From: Streptosporangium violaceochromogenes
GTDB lineage: Bacteria > Actinomycetota > Actinomycetes > Streptosporangiales > Streptosporangiaceae
Assembly: GCF_014654615.1 (NCBI RefSeq)
Contig: NZ_BNBB01000005.1
Location: 62,001-126,000 of the forward strand
Direction of reading: 5' to 3'
DNA: 64,000 nucleotides
Below the pieces are notes generated by a model, which saw only the letters and a list, made by a program, of their open reading frames with translations, ran no database searches and was not told where the DNA came from. The stretch's first letter is position 1. Each line of letters opens with the position of its first letter. The position numbers and the translations under genes are program-made. This document shows, one piece after another, positions 14,453-23,244 of this stretch.

Positions 14453-14766
14453 TGGGTGGCCTGCCGCCTTGGCTTCTCGTCCACACGGTGTTGGTGGAGC
14501 CGTTCGAGGGTGAGGGGCCGTTCGGCCCGGAGTACGGCGAACAGACGTCCGTCCGGTGCATGGTGGACGAGAAACGGCGCCTGGTGCGGTCCGCTGAGGG
14601 TGCTGAGGTCATCTCGGAGACGACCGTGTACGCCCCGCTGGACACGGTGTGCCCGGCCGGGTCCCGCGTCACCGTCAACGGCCGCGTGAGCACGGTCCTC
14701 ACCTCATCCAGGCGTGACGGCGGAGGACTCCCCACCCCCGACCACCTTGAAATCACGCTCCAGTGA
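14452..14766 (+). CDS. head-tail stopper-like protein
   Basis: A 104-residue, beta-rich protein in the stopper position of the connector cassette. The ATG at 14452 overlaps the upstream stop; the longer frame to the left is a shadow of the adaptor gene. Residues such as VYAPLDTVCPAGSRVTVNG resemble the loop region of small head-closure proteins. Assigned by position and size. Confidence 0.65.
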   Translation: MGGLPPWLLVHTVLVEPFEGEGPFGPEYGEQTSVRCMVDEKRRLVRSAEGAEVISETTVYAPLDTVCPAGSRVTVNGRVSTVLTSSRRDGGGLPTPDHLEITLQ

Positions 14767-14779
14767 GAGGAGGCGCGTG

Positions 14780-15135
14780 GTGGCGCAGCGATCCGAGCTG
14801 AAGCTCAACGTCGGCAAGCTCAACGCGGCGATGCGGGAGGCCGCGGCGCGCGGGCTTCAGAAAGGCATGGAGCACGTGCTCCAGGCCAGCAGGGAGCTCG
14901 TACCGCTGGAGGAGGGGACGCTGGCCCGATCCGGCGTCGCGTCCGTCGACGAAGGGGGGTTGAGGGGTGCCGTTTCGTACGACACCCCTTACCCAGCGCC
15001 ACGATCCAGCATGAACGCCTGGACTTTCAACACGATGAGGGCAGATCCGCGAAGTACTTGGAGATTCCTTTTGATGCTGAGGCCGGGACTGTTCAGGAGA
15101 TCATCGCGGCCGAGATTCGGCGGGCCCTGACATGA
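14780..15135 (+). pseudogene. HK97 gp10-like tail completion gene with a frameshift
   Basis: The GTG at 14780 follows GAGGAGG and opens a frame that reads KLNVGKLNAAMREA up to VSYDTPY, typical of the gp10-like family. After 14992 the frame continues as unrelated sequence to a stop at 15130. The correct continuation, IQHERLDFQHDEGRSAKYLE and on to EIIAAEIRRALT, is in the -1 frame and ends with a TGA that overlaps the next ATG at 15132. The two parts join if CCAGC (14993-14997) is an insertion, or if one base is lost there. Either the gene is broken in this prophage, the sequence has an error, or there is a recoding event. Confidence 0.8.
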
Positions 15136-15563
15136 CCTGGACCCGTGGCCTCCTCACCGCCCTCGCCGAGCACCTCCACGCCGCTGGGGTGGGGGTGTGG
15201 AGGCCGGTTGGCCCGCCGTACACCAGCGGGGAGACCGCCATCATGCTCACCCGGCTCCCCATCAGCCCGGACCGGGCTATCGCGCTCGCCGCGTACGGCG
15301 CCGACTCCGACGATCCGACCACCACGGACGGCGTCCAGGGTGTGCAGCTCCGGGTGCGCGGCACTACGGATCCGACCGTGGTGGACGACATCGCGGACGC
15401 GGCTTTTGACGCCCTTCAGGGATGGCAGTTCCCGGCCGCCGGGATCCTCCTCGCGACCCGCAAGCTCCAGGCCCCGCTCGGCACGGACGGCTCCGGCCGG
15501 TGGGAGCGCGCGGATTCTTACACCCTCCTCGTTCATCGGCCCACCTCGCTCCGCCCCGGATAG
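15132..15563 (+). CDS. tail terminator-type protein
   Basis: A 143-residue protein after the gp10-like gene. It begins with helix TRGLLTALAEHLHAAG and has GVQGVQLRVRGTTDPTVVDDIADAAFDAL, the alternating sheet and helix layout of tail terminator or minor capsid proteins that cap the tail tube before joining the head. Its ATG overlaps the TGA of the restored upstream frame. Confidence 0.72.
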   Translation: MTWTRGLLTALAEHLHAAGVGVWRPVGPPYTSGETAIMLTRLPISPDRAIALAAYGADSDDPTTTDGVQGVQLRVRGTTDPTVVDDIADAAFDALQGWQFPAAGILLATRKLQAPLGTDGSGRWERADSYTLLVHRPTSLRPG

Positions 15564-15575
15564 GGAGAAAAGATC

Positions 15576-16052
15576 ATGACGAATCGTTCGCTGCTCGCCT
15601 CTGCGTGGAGGCTCGACGTCAACACCGGCACCACCGCGGCCCCGGTGTGGACCCAGGTCAAGGGCATGACGTCCTTCAAAGAGACGATCGACTCGACGGT
15701 GGAGGACGACAGCGACTTCGACGACCCGGACTGGGGTTCCGATGAGGTGACGCAGCGGAAGTGGAAGCTCGAATGCGAGGGGAAGCGGAAGCGCGACGAC
15801 AGCGAGCCGTTCGTTCCCGACCCGGGACAGGAGTTCATCCGCCGCGCCGGCAACCGCGTAGGGGTCGGATCCGGTATCGAGATCCGCTACTACCGCAGGG
15901 ACGGGGCCCCGGACGCGTGGCAGGGCCGCGCAACAGTGCAGCCGGGCGGCGGCGGCGGAAAGACCACCGAGTTGGAACCGTTCAACTTCACCCTCGGTGG
16001 CCGGGGTTCCCGCACGGAGCTTCAGCCGTACCCGACCCTCACCCCCGTCTGA
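15576..16052 (+). CDS. major tail tube protein
   Basis: A 158-residue protein with GGGAGAAAAGATC before the ATG. The sequence TSFKETIDSTVEDDSDFDDPDWGSD is an acidic loop typical of actinophage tail tube proteins, and the C-terminal beta region (FNFTLGGRGSRTELQPYP) fits the tube fold. It lies between tail terminator and assembly chaperones, the standard place. Confidence 0.82.
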   Translation: MTNRSLLASAWRLDVNTGTTAAPVWTQVKGMTSFKETIDSTVEDDSDFDDPDWGSDEVTQRKWKLECEGKRKRDDSEPFVPDPGQEFIRRAGNRVGVGSGIEIRYYRRDGAPDAWQGRATVQPGGGGGKTTELEPFNFTLGGRGSRTELQPYPTLTPV

Positions 16053-16067
16053 TAGGAGCGCACCCTC

Positions 16068-16571
16068 ATGCCGAAGTTTCCCGAACTCGACGCGAGCCTG
16101 GGCGAGACGCTGGAGCTGCCGCTCCGGCTCCCGTCCGGGCAGGCCAAGACGTATGTCGTGCAGCCGGTGAACGCGAAGGACTGGGCCCAGCTCGCCGCGC
16201 GGTTCACCGGCATCAAGGACAAGATCCGAGACGCCCAGGCCGATGACGAGGAGGTCGTGGACGACCGGTCCGAGGCTGCGCTGCACCGCATGACGCTCGG
16301 CCCGGTGTATGACGAGCTGACTGCGGACGGTGCGGCGTGGAGGCAGATCCGGGCGTGTGGGCTGACCGCGCTGGCCTGGCATGTCCACGGTGACGAGGCC
16401 GCGCAGGAGGTGTGGGAGCGCGGTGGTCTCCCAAAACCGGCGTCGGCCTCGTCGGAGGAGGGGGCGGTGGAGGGCCCGTCGACCCCGACACGGGCATCCG
16501 GGAGTGGTACGACCCGGAACCGGAGGGGTCAGGCATCACCTGGGAGGACCTCTTCTCCCGATGGGCCTTGA
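16068..16571 (+). CDS. tail assembly chaperone, short form (gpG-like)
   Basis: A 167-residue product when translation stays in frame. Residues 1 to 120 form the conserved chaperone part (LPSGQAKTYVVQPVNAKDW, RMTLGPVYDELTADGA). After the slippery site at 16430 the zero frame becomes low-complexity Ser/Gly/Arg sequence, as expected for a frame that overlaps the second coding part. The chaperone coats the tape measure protein during tail assembly. Confidence 0.82.
   Translation: MPKFPELDASLGETLELPLRLPSGQAKTYVVQPVNAKDWAQLAARFTGIKDKIRDAQADDEEVVDDRSEAALHRMTLGPVYDELTADGAAWRQIRACGLTALAWHVHGDEAAQEVWERGGLPKPASASSEEGAVEGPSTPTRASGSGTTRNRRGQASPGRTSSPDGP
16430..16436 (+). promoter_or_regulatory. programmed -1 ribosomal frameshift site CCCAAAA
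   Basis: C CCA AAA lies in the zero frame of the upstream chaperone ORF (CCA codon at 16431) and has the canonical X XXY YYZ form. A -1 slip puts ribosomes into the frame that stays open to 16777. The strong GC-rich sequence that follows could pause ribosomes. Confidence 0.85.
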
Positions 16572-16777
16572 TTGAGGCTGACCTCCACCAGGCATACGGA
16601 GTGGATCTGGAGGAGCCGGGTCTGCTCCGGGCCCGGACCGGGCGGTGGCTCCGTGTCCGCGTGCTGGGCCTGCTCGCGGATCCGCGGACCAGGATTTTCC
16701 GGGTGTTGAGGAGCGAGCGGGAGCCGGACGCCGAGGTGTCCGGGCCGCCGCTGGGGTTCGACGACTACCACGACTAG
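16430..16777 (+). CDS. tail assembly chaperone, frameshifted extension (gpT-like)
   Basis: This is the part made by the -1 frameshift and gives a fusion of about 236 residues from 16068. It begins with KTGVGLV and a Gly-rich linker, then GIREWYDPEPEGSGITWEDL, a Trp/Tyr-rich helix region, and ends in GFDDYHD. It has no ribosome binding site of its own. The tape measure gene follows within 22 bases, as in lambda G/GT and its relatives. Confidence 0.83.
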   Translation, partial: PKTGVGLVGGGGGGGPVDPDTGIREWYDPEPEGSGITWEDLFSRWALIEADLHQAYGVDLEEPGLLRARTGRWLRVRVLGLLADPRTRIFRVLRSEREPDAEVSGPPLGFDDYHD

Positions 16778-16803
16778 ACCGCGAGGGGGGTGATCCCTCG
16801 TGG
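16778..16803 (+). promoter_or_regulatory. hairpin that overlaps the ribosome binding site of the tape measure gene
   Basis: This is the second copy of the element at 5797-5822. CGAGGG (16782-16787) pairs with CCCTCG (16795-16800); the Shine-Dalgarno is in the first arm and the GTG start begins at the last base of the second arm. It differs from the first copy by one extra G. Confidence 0.65.
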
Positions 16804-19800
16804 CCTTGACCGTGGGCGAACTGACCGCGTACGCGCAGCTCGACACCGGCGACTTCACCAGCGGCACGCAGGCGATCAGCTCGGACCTGAACCGCCTGCA
16901 ATCCTCCACGTCGTCGGCGATGTCGTCGATGGAGTCGACCGCCGTCCGAAGCCTGGACGAGATCGAGCAGGCCATCGCCGACGGCTTCGACCCTGACGAG
17001 GCTATGCGTGATCTTGATCGGCTGCACGCTTCCCTTGATGCGGCTCTCGACCAGATGTCCGACGACCTCGACGACTTCGATGAGACGTTCGACGCGATCA
17101 TGTCCGACGCGTTCGACGAGCTCGACGACGACGCCCGGGAAGCCGGTCGCCGGGCCGGTGACGACATCGTCGACGGTCTGAGGGATGAGCTGGATGAGGC
17201 GGAGCGGATCGCCCGGCGGGAAGGTGAAGAGGTCGGCGAGGAGTTCGGCGACGGGGTGGACGAGCAGGGCCGGTCCCGCATGTCGGGGGTCGGCACGTCC
17301 CTGATGGACGGCCTCAAGGGCGCGGGGATCGGGCTGGCGTTGGCGGCCGGCGCGGCGATCGGCGCGGCCCTCATGAACGGCCTGGAGGGCGCGCTCGACG
17401 CGGAGGCGGCGAAGCAGAAGTTGTTCGCGCAGGTCGGGGCGTCTGAGGGGCAGATGCGGAAGCTCGGCTCAGTGGCCGGGCGGGTGTATGCGGACGCGTA
17501 CGGCGAGTCCATGGGAGATGTGACCGAGGCCATCCGGTCTGTGGTGCAGAACATGGACGGGATGCGCAGCGCCTCGGAGGCGTCGCTGGGTTCGATGACG
17601 AAACGCGCCATGGACGTGGGCGCGATCCTGGATGAGGACGTGTCCCAGGTGACGCGGGCGGTCGCGAAGATCCTGAAGACCGATCTGGCGGGGTCGGCGA
17701 ATGAGGCGTTCGACATCCTGGTCCGGGGCGCTCAGAGGGGCGGCAACGAAGCCGAGGACCTCCTCGACACCTACAGTGAGTATTCCACCCAGTTCCGGTC
17801 AATGGGGTTGTCCGGGCAGCAGGCTATGGGCCTGATCGTGCAGGGGCTCCGGGCAGGCGCGAGGGACGCGGATATTGTCGCAGACACCATCAAAGAATTC
17901 ACCATTGAGGCCGTTAAGGGCGGCGACGCCGTCAAAAAGGGCTTCACCCACCTCGGTCTTTCTGCTGACGATATGGTGGCGAAATTCGCGAAGGGCGGCC
18001 CGACCGCGGCGGCGGCGTTCGACACGGTCTTGGATAAGCTACGCAATATTGAGGAGCCGGCGAAAAGAAACGCAATCGCCGTGGAGCTTTTCGGCACGAA
18101 AGCAGAGGATATGGGGGCGGCGCTTTTCGCGCTCGACCCGTCGAAGGCCGTTAATTCGCTCGGCCAGGTGGACGGGGCCGCGAAAAAGGCCGGGGATACT
18201 CTTCACGATACGGCAGCGAATAAGCTGGAACAGTTTAAGAGAGGTTTCCAGACCGGGCTGGTTGATTTTCTCGGCGGGACGGTAATCCCGAAGGTTGAGG
18301 AATTCGTCACCTGGATCGGCGAGAATTTCAATTTTGCTGGGACGTTGGAGACGGTTCAGGGGTGGGCTGCGAGTCTCGGCGAGATCTGGGATTCGATTGT
18401 TGCTGACGTCCAGGAGTGGGTGAACAACAACAAGTCGACGATCGACGAGTGGACCGGGAAATTCCAGGAGGGTTTCGCGTCGATCAGCGAAGCCGTCAAC
18501 ACGGCGCTCGGGATCATCAAGGAACTGTGGGCGGAGTACGGTGATGAGATTATCGTCAGCGTCACTTTCTTGGTTGACACCTTCCTTAATATTTGGAATG
18601 GCTTTTGGGGTTTTGTGTCCGGCGCCCTGAAAATCGCCAAGGGAATTCTTACCGGCGACATGGACGCGATCAAAGAAGGACTCTCAAAAATCTGGGAGTC
18701 TCTGTGGAATCTGGTCAAGGATACGGTCACCACCGGCCTGAAAGCGATCACCGGCCTGATGGGTGAATCGTGGGATGATATGAAATCCAAGGCGGAAACC
18801 GCCTGGAAGAGGCTCGTCACCACGGTCACCTCGAAAGTCTCTGAAACGGTCGCCGAAGTCCAAAAGCTCCCCGGGAAAATCAAGGCGTTTTTCGCGAACG
18901 CGAGCACGTGGCTTTTGCAAGCTGGTAAAGACGTGATCCAGGGCCTTATTAAAGGTATCCAGGCGAAAGCCGCTGAGGCCGCCGCCGCCGCTAAGGGCGT
19001 CGCCGACCTGCTGACTCAAGCCGCGAAAGTCGCACTGGTCATCTCCTCACCGTCGAAGAAATTCGAGGAGATCGGTAAGTGGACGGTCCAGGGCCTTATT
19101 AAGGGCCTGGAGGGTGAAGGTGCAAACGTGAAGTCCACCATTGACAAAATGGTGGAGGACATCAAGAAGGCGTTCGGCGCGAAGGCCGACATCACCGACC
19201 ACTTGTTGGAGTTTGTGCGGACCGGCAATAAAAACCTGGAGGATTTGGCTCTTCAGCGGGCGGCGATCGTCCAGAAGTTGGCGGATGCGAAAGAGTATGC
19301 GCTGAAGGTTGCGGGGTCGGCGAAGGATTTCGCGTCCATTACCGGCCTGAAGCTGGAGGAGCACGCGGGAGCCTCTGATATCGCCACCAGCCTGAAATCC
19401 AAGGCCCAGGCCATCAAGGATTTCGCCAACGATATCAAAGCGTTGGCGAAAGCCGGTTTGAATAAGGCCACGTTGCAGCAGATCATTGACGCCGGGGTTG
19501 AGAAAGGCTCGACTCTGGCGGATATGCTGGTCGGCGCCCCGGGGTCCGAAATCAAAGCCATCAACAAGGCGCAGAAGCAGATCGACAACATGTCCAAACA
19601 ATTGGGCAAGAATTCTGCGGATGCACTTTACGATGTCGGCAAAAAGGCGGGCGACGGCTACCTGAAGGGCCTCCAGGACTCCCTGAAGAAGCTCGACAAG
19701 GAAATGGAAAAAATCGCCGACGCCCTGATCAACGCCATCAAGAAAAGATTGAAAATCAAGTCGCCCTCGCAGGTGATGGCAGAAATCGGCGGCTACACCG

Positions 19801-20132
19801 TGGCCGGTCTGATCCAGGGCATCCAGGCCCGTGAGGGTGACGCGGTCGCATCCATGACGGCGCTCATCACCAAGGCCGTGGCCGCGAGCGTCTCGGCGGG
19901 GAGTGTCGGCAAGGCCGCGAAATCCAGCACGACGAAGATCCCGATCAACAACGCGACGGCGATCGCCGGCCACAACGCGGACGGCGGAAACGCGTCCGCG
20001 TGGGGGGACGGCGGCCCCCGAGGCGGTGCTCCGATCGTGAACGTGTCCATGCCCAACGCAACGATCCGCGAGGAAGCCGACGTCGCGAAGCTCGGCCGGG
20101 ATTTCGGTTTCGAACTCGCCGTCCAGGCCTGA
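16800..20132 (+). CDS. tape measure protein
   Basis: A 1110-residue protein, the longest in the prophage, directly after the frameshifted chaperone. It sets tail length and lies in the tail tube until DNA ejection. Residues 60 to 160 are acidic and helical. A hydrophobic segment lies near 170 to 195 (GIGLALAAGAAIGAALMNGLEG). The stretch AKRNAIAVELFGTKAEDMGAALFALD near 425 is a well-known tape measure core motif. ISSPSKKFEEIGKWTVQGL recurs late as KIKSPSQVMAEIGGYTVAGL, an internal repeat. From about 17,880 to 19,780 codons are less GC-rich than in the neighbours (more AAA, AAT, GAT), which hints at a different origin for that part. Confidence 0.92.
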   Translation: MALTVGELTAYAQLDTGDFTSGTQAISSDLNRLQSSTSSAMSSMESTAVRSLDEIEQAIADGFDPDEAMRDLDRLHASLDAALDQMSDDLDDFDETFDAIMSDAFDELDDDAREAGRRAGDDIVDGLRDELDEAERIARREGEEVGEEFGDGVDEQGRSRMSGVGTSLMDGLKGAGIGLALAAGAAIGAALMNGLEGALDAEAAKQKLFAQVGASEGQMRKLGSVAGRVYADAYGESMGDVTEAIRSVVQNMDGMRSASEASLGSMTKRAMDVGAILDEDVSQVTRAVAKILKTDLAGSANEAFDILVRGAQRGGNEAEDLLDTYSEYSTQFRSMGLSGQQAMGLIVQGLRAGARDADIVADTIKEFTIEAVKGGDAVKKGFTHLGLSADDMVAKFAKGGPTAAAAFDTVLDKLRNIEEPAKRNAIAVELFGTKAEDMGAALFALDPSKAVNSLGQVDGAAKKAGDTLHDTAANKLEQFKRGFQTGLVDFLGGTVIPKVEEFVTWIGENFNFAGTLETVQGWAASLGEIWDSIVADVQEWVNNNKSTIDEWTGKFQEGFASISEAVNTALGIIKELWAEYGDEIIVSVTFLVDTFLNIWNGFWGFVSGALKIAKGILTGDMDAIKEGLSKIWESLWNLVKDTVTTGLKAITGLMGESWDDMKSKAETAWKRLVTTVTSKVSETVAEVQKLPGKIKAFFANASTWLLQAGKDVIQGLIKGIQAKAAEAAAAAKGVADLLTQAAKVALVISSPSKKFEEIGKWTVQGLIKGLEGEGANVKSTIDKMVEDIKKAFGAKADITDHLLEFVRTGNKNLEDLALQRAAIVQKLADAKEYALKVAGSAKDFASITGLKLEEHAGASDIATSLKSKAQAIKDFANDIKALAKAGLNKATLQQIIDAGVEKGSTLADMLVGAPGSEIKAINKAQKQIDNMSKQLGKNSADALYDVGKKAGDGYLKGLQDSLKKLDKEMEKIADALINAIKKRLKIKSPSQVMAEIGGYTVAGLIQGIQAREGDAVASMTALITKAVAASVSAGSVGKAAKSSTTKIPINNATAIAGHNADGGNASAWGDGGPRGGAPIVNVSMPNATIREEADVAKLGRDFGFELAVQA

Positions 20133-20166
20133 CCCAACCAACAATCAGGAAGGTGGTGGTGCCGGC

Positions 20167-20415
20167 ATGTCCGGTCTCCAGGGCTACGGCCCGAGCGACC
20201 TCGCCCGGCTGCGGTCCGTGCAGGTCCGTCCCCGCGGCTGGTCGCATCGCATCAAGCCCAAGGTCACCGAGTCCCGGGACGGTCGCCGTCGCCCCGTCCG
20301 GGTCACCCTCGACGAGCTCGGCAACAAGGTCCGGGAGCGCTGGGAAGGGCAGGACGTCCACGTGTTCCTCCCCTGCCTGCGCGTCCTCAGCTCGGCGCGG
20401 GGGGTGCGGCGATGA
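20167..20415 (+). CDS. small tail-region phage protein
   Basis: An 82-residue basic protein of unknown function (RLRSVQVRPRGWSHRIKPKV, GRRRPVRVTLDELGNKVRERWEG). The ATG follows AGGAAGGTGGTGG. It overlaps the next ATG by four bases. It stands between the tape measure and Dit genes. Confidence 0.6.
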   Translation: MSGLQGYGPSDLARLRSVQVRPRGWSHRIKPKVTESRDGRRRPVRVTLDELGNKVRERWEGQDVHVFLPCLRVLSSARGVRR

Positions 20416-20933
20416 ACGGCCTGGAACTCCCCCAACCGCCCCGGCCGATCGCCGAGCTGCGCGCCGAACTGGCTCTGGCCGAGGCGTGTGAGCCGATCTG
20501 GCAGGCCCACCAGGACGCCAAGGCGGCCTACGCCGAAGCGTTGGAGTCCGGGGACCTGGCCGCGATCCGAGCCGCCGGCCGGGCGAAGAACGCCGCCGCG
20601 ATCCGGCTCAATGAAACCAGGGCGTGGTTGCGCAGGGAGGCGCGTATCGCCCGGCTCACCGCGGAGATCCCGAACGTGGAGAACCGGTTGGCCGGGCCGG
20701 TCGTCGACAGGCAGGGCCGGGAGAGCGCCGAGCTCCGGGCCGAGCTGGAGGAGTTGCTGGCCGCGATGCGTGCCGAACTGGAGGAGCTCTCGGAGCTGGC
20801 GGCGCCGTTGCGGGAGCTGTTCGGCGCGCAGCCGGGCCCGGACCTGCCCGTGGTGGTCGAGGACGGATCGGCGAGTGCGGATGGGGTGCCGGTGACGGTC
20901 CGGGCACGCGCCCGCACAGGAAAGGGGGCCTGA
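20412..20933 (+). CDS. coiled-coil tail-region protein
   Basis: A 173-residue protein made almost wholly of charged helices: AELRAELALAEACEP near the start, an Arg/Ala-rich middle, and RAELEELLAAMRAELEELSELAAP near 110 to 135. The C-terminus is more extended. The family is not recognised. ATG overlaps the upstream TGA. Confidence 0.65.
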   Translation: MNGLELPQPPRPIAELRAELALAEACEPIWQAHQDAKAAYAEALESGDLAAIRAAGRAKNAAAIRLNETRAWLRREARIARLTAEIPNVENRLAGPVVDRQGRESAELRAELEELLAAMRAELEELSELAAPLRELFGAQPGPDLPVVVEDGSASADGVPVTVRARARTGKGA

Positions 20934-20934
20934 C

Positions 20935-21363
20935 ATGGCATCCGGTCTGTACGCAGCAACTTATATGGACATTCTGGATGTCACGCAGCTCGGCGTGGAC
21001 TTCGACGCGGAGACGCACCAGTGGGCGCTGTACACCGCGTCGAAGGCGCCGAACTACAACGACGACACCACCTACAGCTCCACGAACGAGATTTCGGGCA
21101 CGAGCTACACAGCGCGGGGCAAAGCCGTCACCGGCACCGCCCTTTCCAAGACGGCTGGGGTGCTGACGTACAGCTCAGACGCGGTCCAGTGGGCAAGCAG
21201 CACGCTCACCAACGTCCGGCACATCGACATGTTCGCCGAGGCCGTGGCCGGTGACCCTTTGATCATGGGCATCGACCTGGGGGCGAACTACAGCACGAGC
21301 AACGGGACGCTGTTGATCACGCCTCACTCGAACGGTTTGTTCGCGATCGACTTCACTCCCTGA
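20935..21363 (+). CDS. minor tail protein, beta-sandwich type
   Basis: A 142-residue protein that begins MASGLYAATYMDILD and continues HQWALYTASKAPNYNDDTTY and ISGTSYTARGKAV, then ends with PLIMGIDLGANYSTSNGTLLI. I recognise this as a family of small phage tail-associated proteins of unknown exact role. It lies directly before the Dit-like gene. Confidence 0.7.
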   Translation: MASGLYAATYMDILDVTQLGVDFDAETHQWALYTASKAPNYNDDTTYSSTNEISGTSYTARGKAVTGTALSKTAGVLTYSSDAVQWASSTLTNVRHIDMFAEAVAGDPLIMGIDLGANYSTSNGTLLITPHSNGLFAIDFTP

Positions 21364-21387
21364 CCTGCGGCGCGAGAAGGGAGGTGA

Positions 21388-23235
21388 GTGGTGGCTCAGC
21401 CGTCTGTCCGCGCGGTCTCCACCGGAGAGGCGTCCGGGTCCAGCCTCACCGTGTCCAAACCCGCCGGGACCGTCCAGGGCGACATCTTGCTGGCGTTTCA
21501 GTCGGACGACGACGGTGTCCTGTCGGACATGGCCACCCCGACCGGGGGCGCGACCTGGCAGCTCCTGGCGTCCCGCTCAGACACCGGCACGATCGGCACC
21601 CTGACCAAGGTGTGGTGGAAAGTCGCCGGGAGCTCGGAGCCCAGTACGTACGGGTTCACGTTCCGAGCCGGGACGATCAGCGGAGTCGTCACGGTTGTCG
21701 CCGTGCGGGACGGGGCCGCGGCTACCCCGGTGGTCGCGCAGGTGTCGAGCGGCACCGGCACCACCGTCAACACCCCGGGCCTCACCCCACCAGACTCTGC
21801 GAGCCTGGAGGTCCGGTACGCCGCGGTGGCCGATGACGAGTCGGCGACCCTCAGTGTCCCGGCCACCTACACCGGCCTGTCCGCGCCCGCACAGGTCGGA
21901 TACATCGCCTGCAAGGCCGCGGCCAAGCAGCTGCCGTCCGGGGCTGCGACCGGGACGTTGGCGTTCACCTCGACGACCACGCCGTACACCCGGCACGGGT
22001 TCAGCGTGGCGATCGGCACCGGCGCCATCGACGCTTCCGTCACCCCCACCACGGTCACCGCGGGTGTCTCGGTGCCGGTGCCGGTCGTGGCGTTCGGCGC
22101 AGGCCCCAACCCCACCATGGTGCCGGTGCCTGTCTCGGTGCCCGTACCGGTGGTGGCGTTCGGCGCAGGCCCCAACCCCACCATGGTGCCGGTGCCCGTG
22201 TCGGTGCCCGCGCCGGTCGTGACGGTGGGCGACACGGAGGTCGTCACCCCCACCACCGTGCCCGTACCCGTGTCGGTGCCCGCGCCGGTCGTGTCGGCAG
22301 GCGCGGGCACCCAGCCGGGCGCGGTCGGTGTGGGCGTGGCCGTGTATCTGCCGGATGTGCAGGTGACCGCGGCCGCGGTCCCGGCCACGGTGAGGCCGTC
22401 AGTGGCGGTGGGCGGGGCGGCGGCGACCGTCCCTGTGCTGCCGGGAGACCAGCTCGACGGGTCGCCGGGGCAGATCGAGTTCAACGGGTTCACGTTGGGC
22501 CGGGGGACGCCGTACCGGTGGCTGACCCTGGACGGGTGGCGCGGCAAGGAAACCCCCGACTCCGGGAACGCGCCGCGAGCATCCCGGGCCGGGTCGGCTC
22601 CGGGCCGGCCACTCCCGAGGGAGCGGACCGTGCTGTGGACCGCGGGCCTCAAGGCGAGCCGGGAGGAGATCGAGGCGGCTGTGCTCGCCTTGGAGAACGC
22701 GACCCCCTTGTTGGGGACGGCGGCTCAGTGGCCGCTCGTCATCAACGATCTGGGGACGCCGTATCTGGCGTTCGGGCGGATCGACCGCGTCAACATCCCT
22801 GTTGATCGGCTGCTGCGGGTGGGGGCCGGCCGGGTGGTGATGCAGTGGATCCTGGCCGACCCCCGCCGGTATGCCATCAACGCGACCGGCGTCACCATCC
22901 CCGTCAACACCACGGTGACTGTGACGAACGCGGGCAACACCGAAACCCACCCGATCCTCATCGTGCCGGGCCCGGCCGTCACCCCGAAACTCCACAACCT
23001 TACGACGGGGCGGATCACGGAATGGAATCTCACCGTCCCCGACGGCCAGGACCTGGTCATCAACACCGATCTCGGCACGGCGAAGTTGAACGGCGTCGAC
23101 GTGATCGGCGACATGTCGTCTGGGTCGGTCGCGGTGCCGGACTGGACGCTGGCCCGCGGGCCGCAGGACATCAGGTATACGACCGCGTCCGGCGGGTCTC
23201 AGGCCGAAGTGCTGTACCGGGACGCCTGGAACTAA
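21388..23235 (+). CDS. distal tail (Dit)-like protein with extra N-terminal domains
   Basis: A 615-residue protein. The last 270 residues resemble siphovirus distal tail proteins (QIEFNGFTLGRGTPYRWL, then MQWILADPRRYAINATG and VTVTNAGNTETHPILIVPG, the usual ring and galectin-like parts). Residues 1 to 215 form an extra beta domain also found at the start of the next protein. Residues 225 to 330 are a Val/Pro repeat region. The extra domains are likely exposed and may bind the host surface. Two GTG codons in a row at 21388 and 21391 follow GGGAGG; either may be used. Confidence 0.75.
   Translation: MVAQPSVRAVSTGEASGSSLTVSKPAGTVQGDILLAFQSDDDGVLSDMATPTGGATWQLLASRSDTGTIGTLTKVWWKVAGSSEPSTYGFTFRAGTISGVVTVVAVRDGAAATPVVAQVSSGTGTTVNTPGLTPPDSASLEVRYAAVADDESATLSVPATYTGLSAPAQVGYIACKAAAKQLPSGAATGTLAFTSTTTPYTRHGFSVAIGTGAIDASVTPTTVTAGVSVPVPVVAFGAGPNPTMVPVPVSVPVPVVAFGAGPNPTMVPVPVSVPAPVVTVGDTEVVTPTTVPVPVSVPAPVVSAGAGTQPGAVGVGVAVYLPDVQVTAAAVPATVRPSVAVGGAAATVPVLPGDQLDGSPGQIEFNGFTLGRGTPYRWLTLDGWRGKETPDSGNAPRASRAGSAPGRPLPRERTVLWTAGLKASREEIEAAVLALENATPLLGTAAQWPLVINDLGTPYLAFGRIDRVNIPVDRLLRVGAGRVVMQWILADPRRYAINATGVTIPVNTTVTVTNAGNTETHPILIVPGPAVTPKLHNLTTGRITEWNLTVPDGQDLVINTDLGTAKLNGVDVIGDMSSGSVAVPDWTLARGPQDIRYTTASGGSQAEVLYRDAWN
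22066..22197 (+). repeat. two 66-base tandem repeats plus degenerate copies
   Basis: Two 66-base units (22066-22131 and 22132-22197) encode VSVPVPVVAFGAGPNPTMVP twice. Shorter Val-Pro-Val stretches continue to about 22,300. The DNA copies are almost the same, so the repeat is recent or kept uniform and could change in number. Confidence 0.85.
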
Positions 23236-23244
23236 GGGGGCGGC

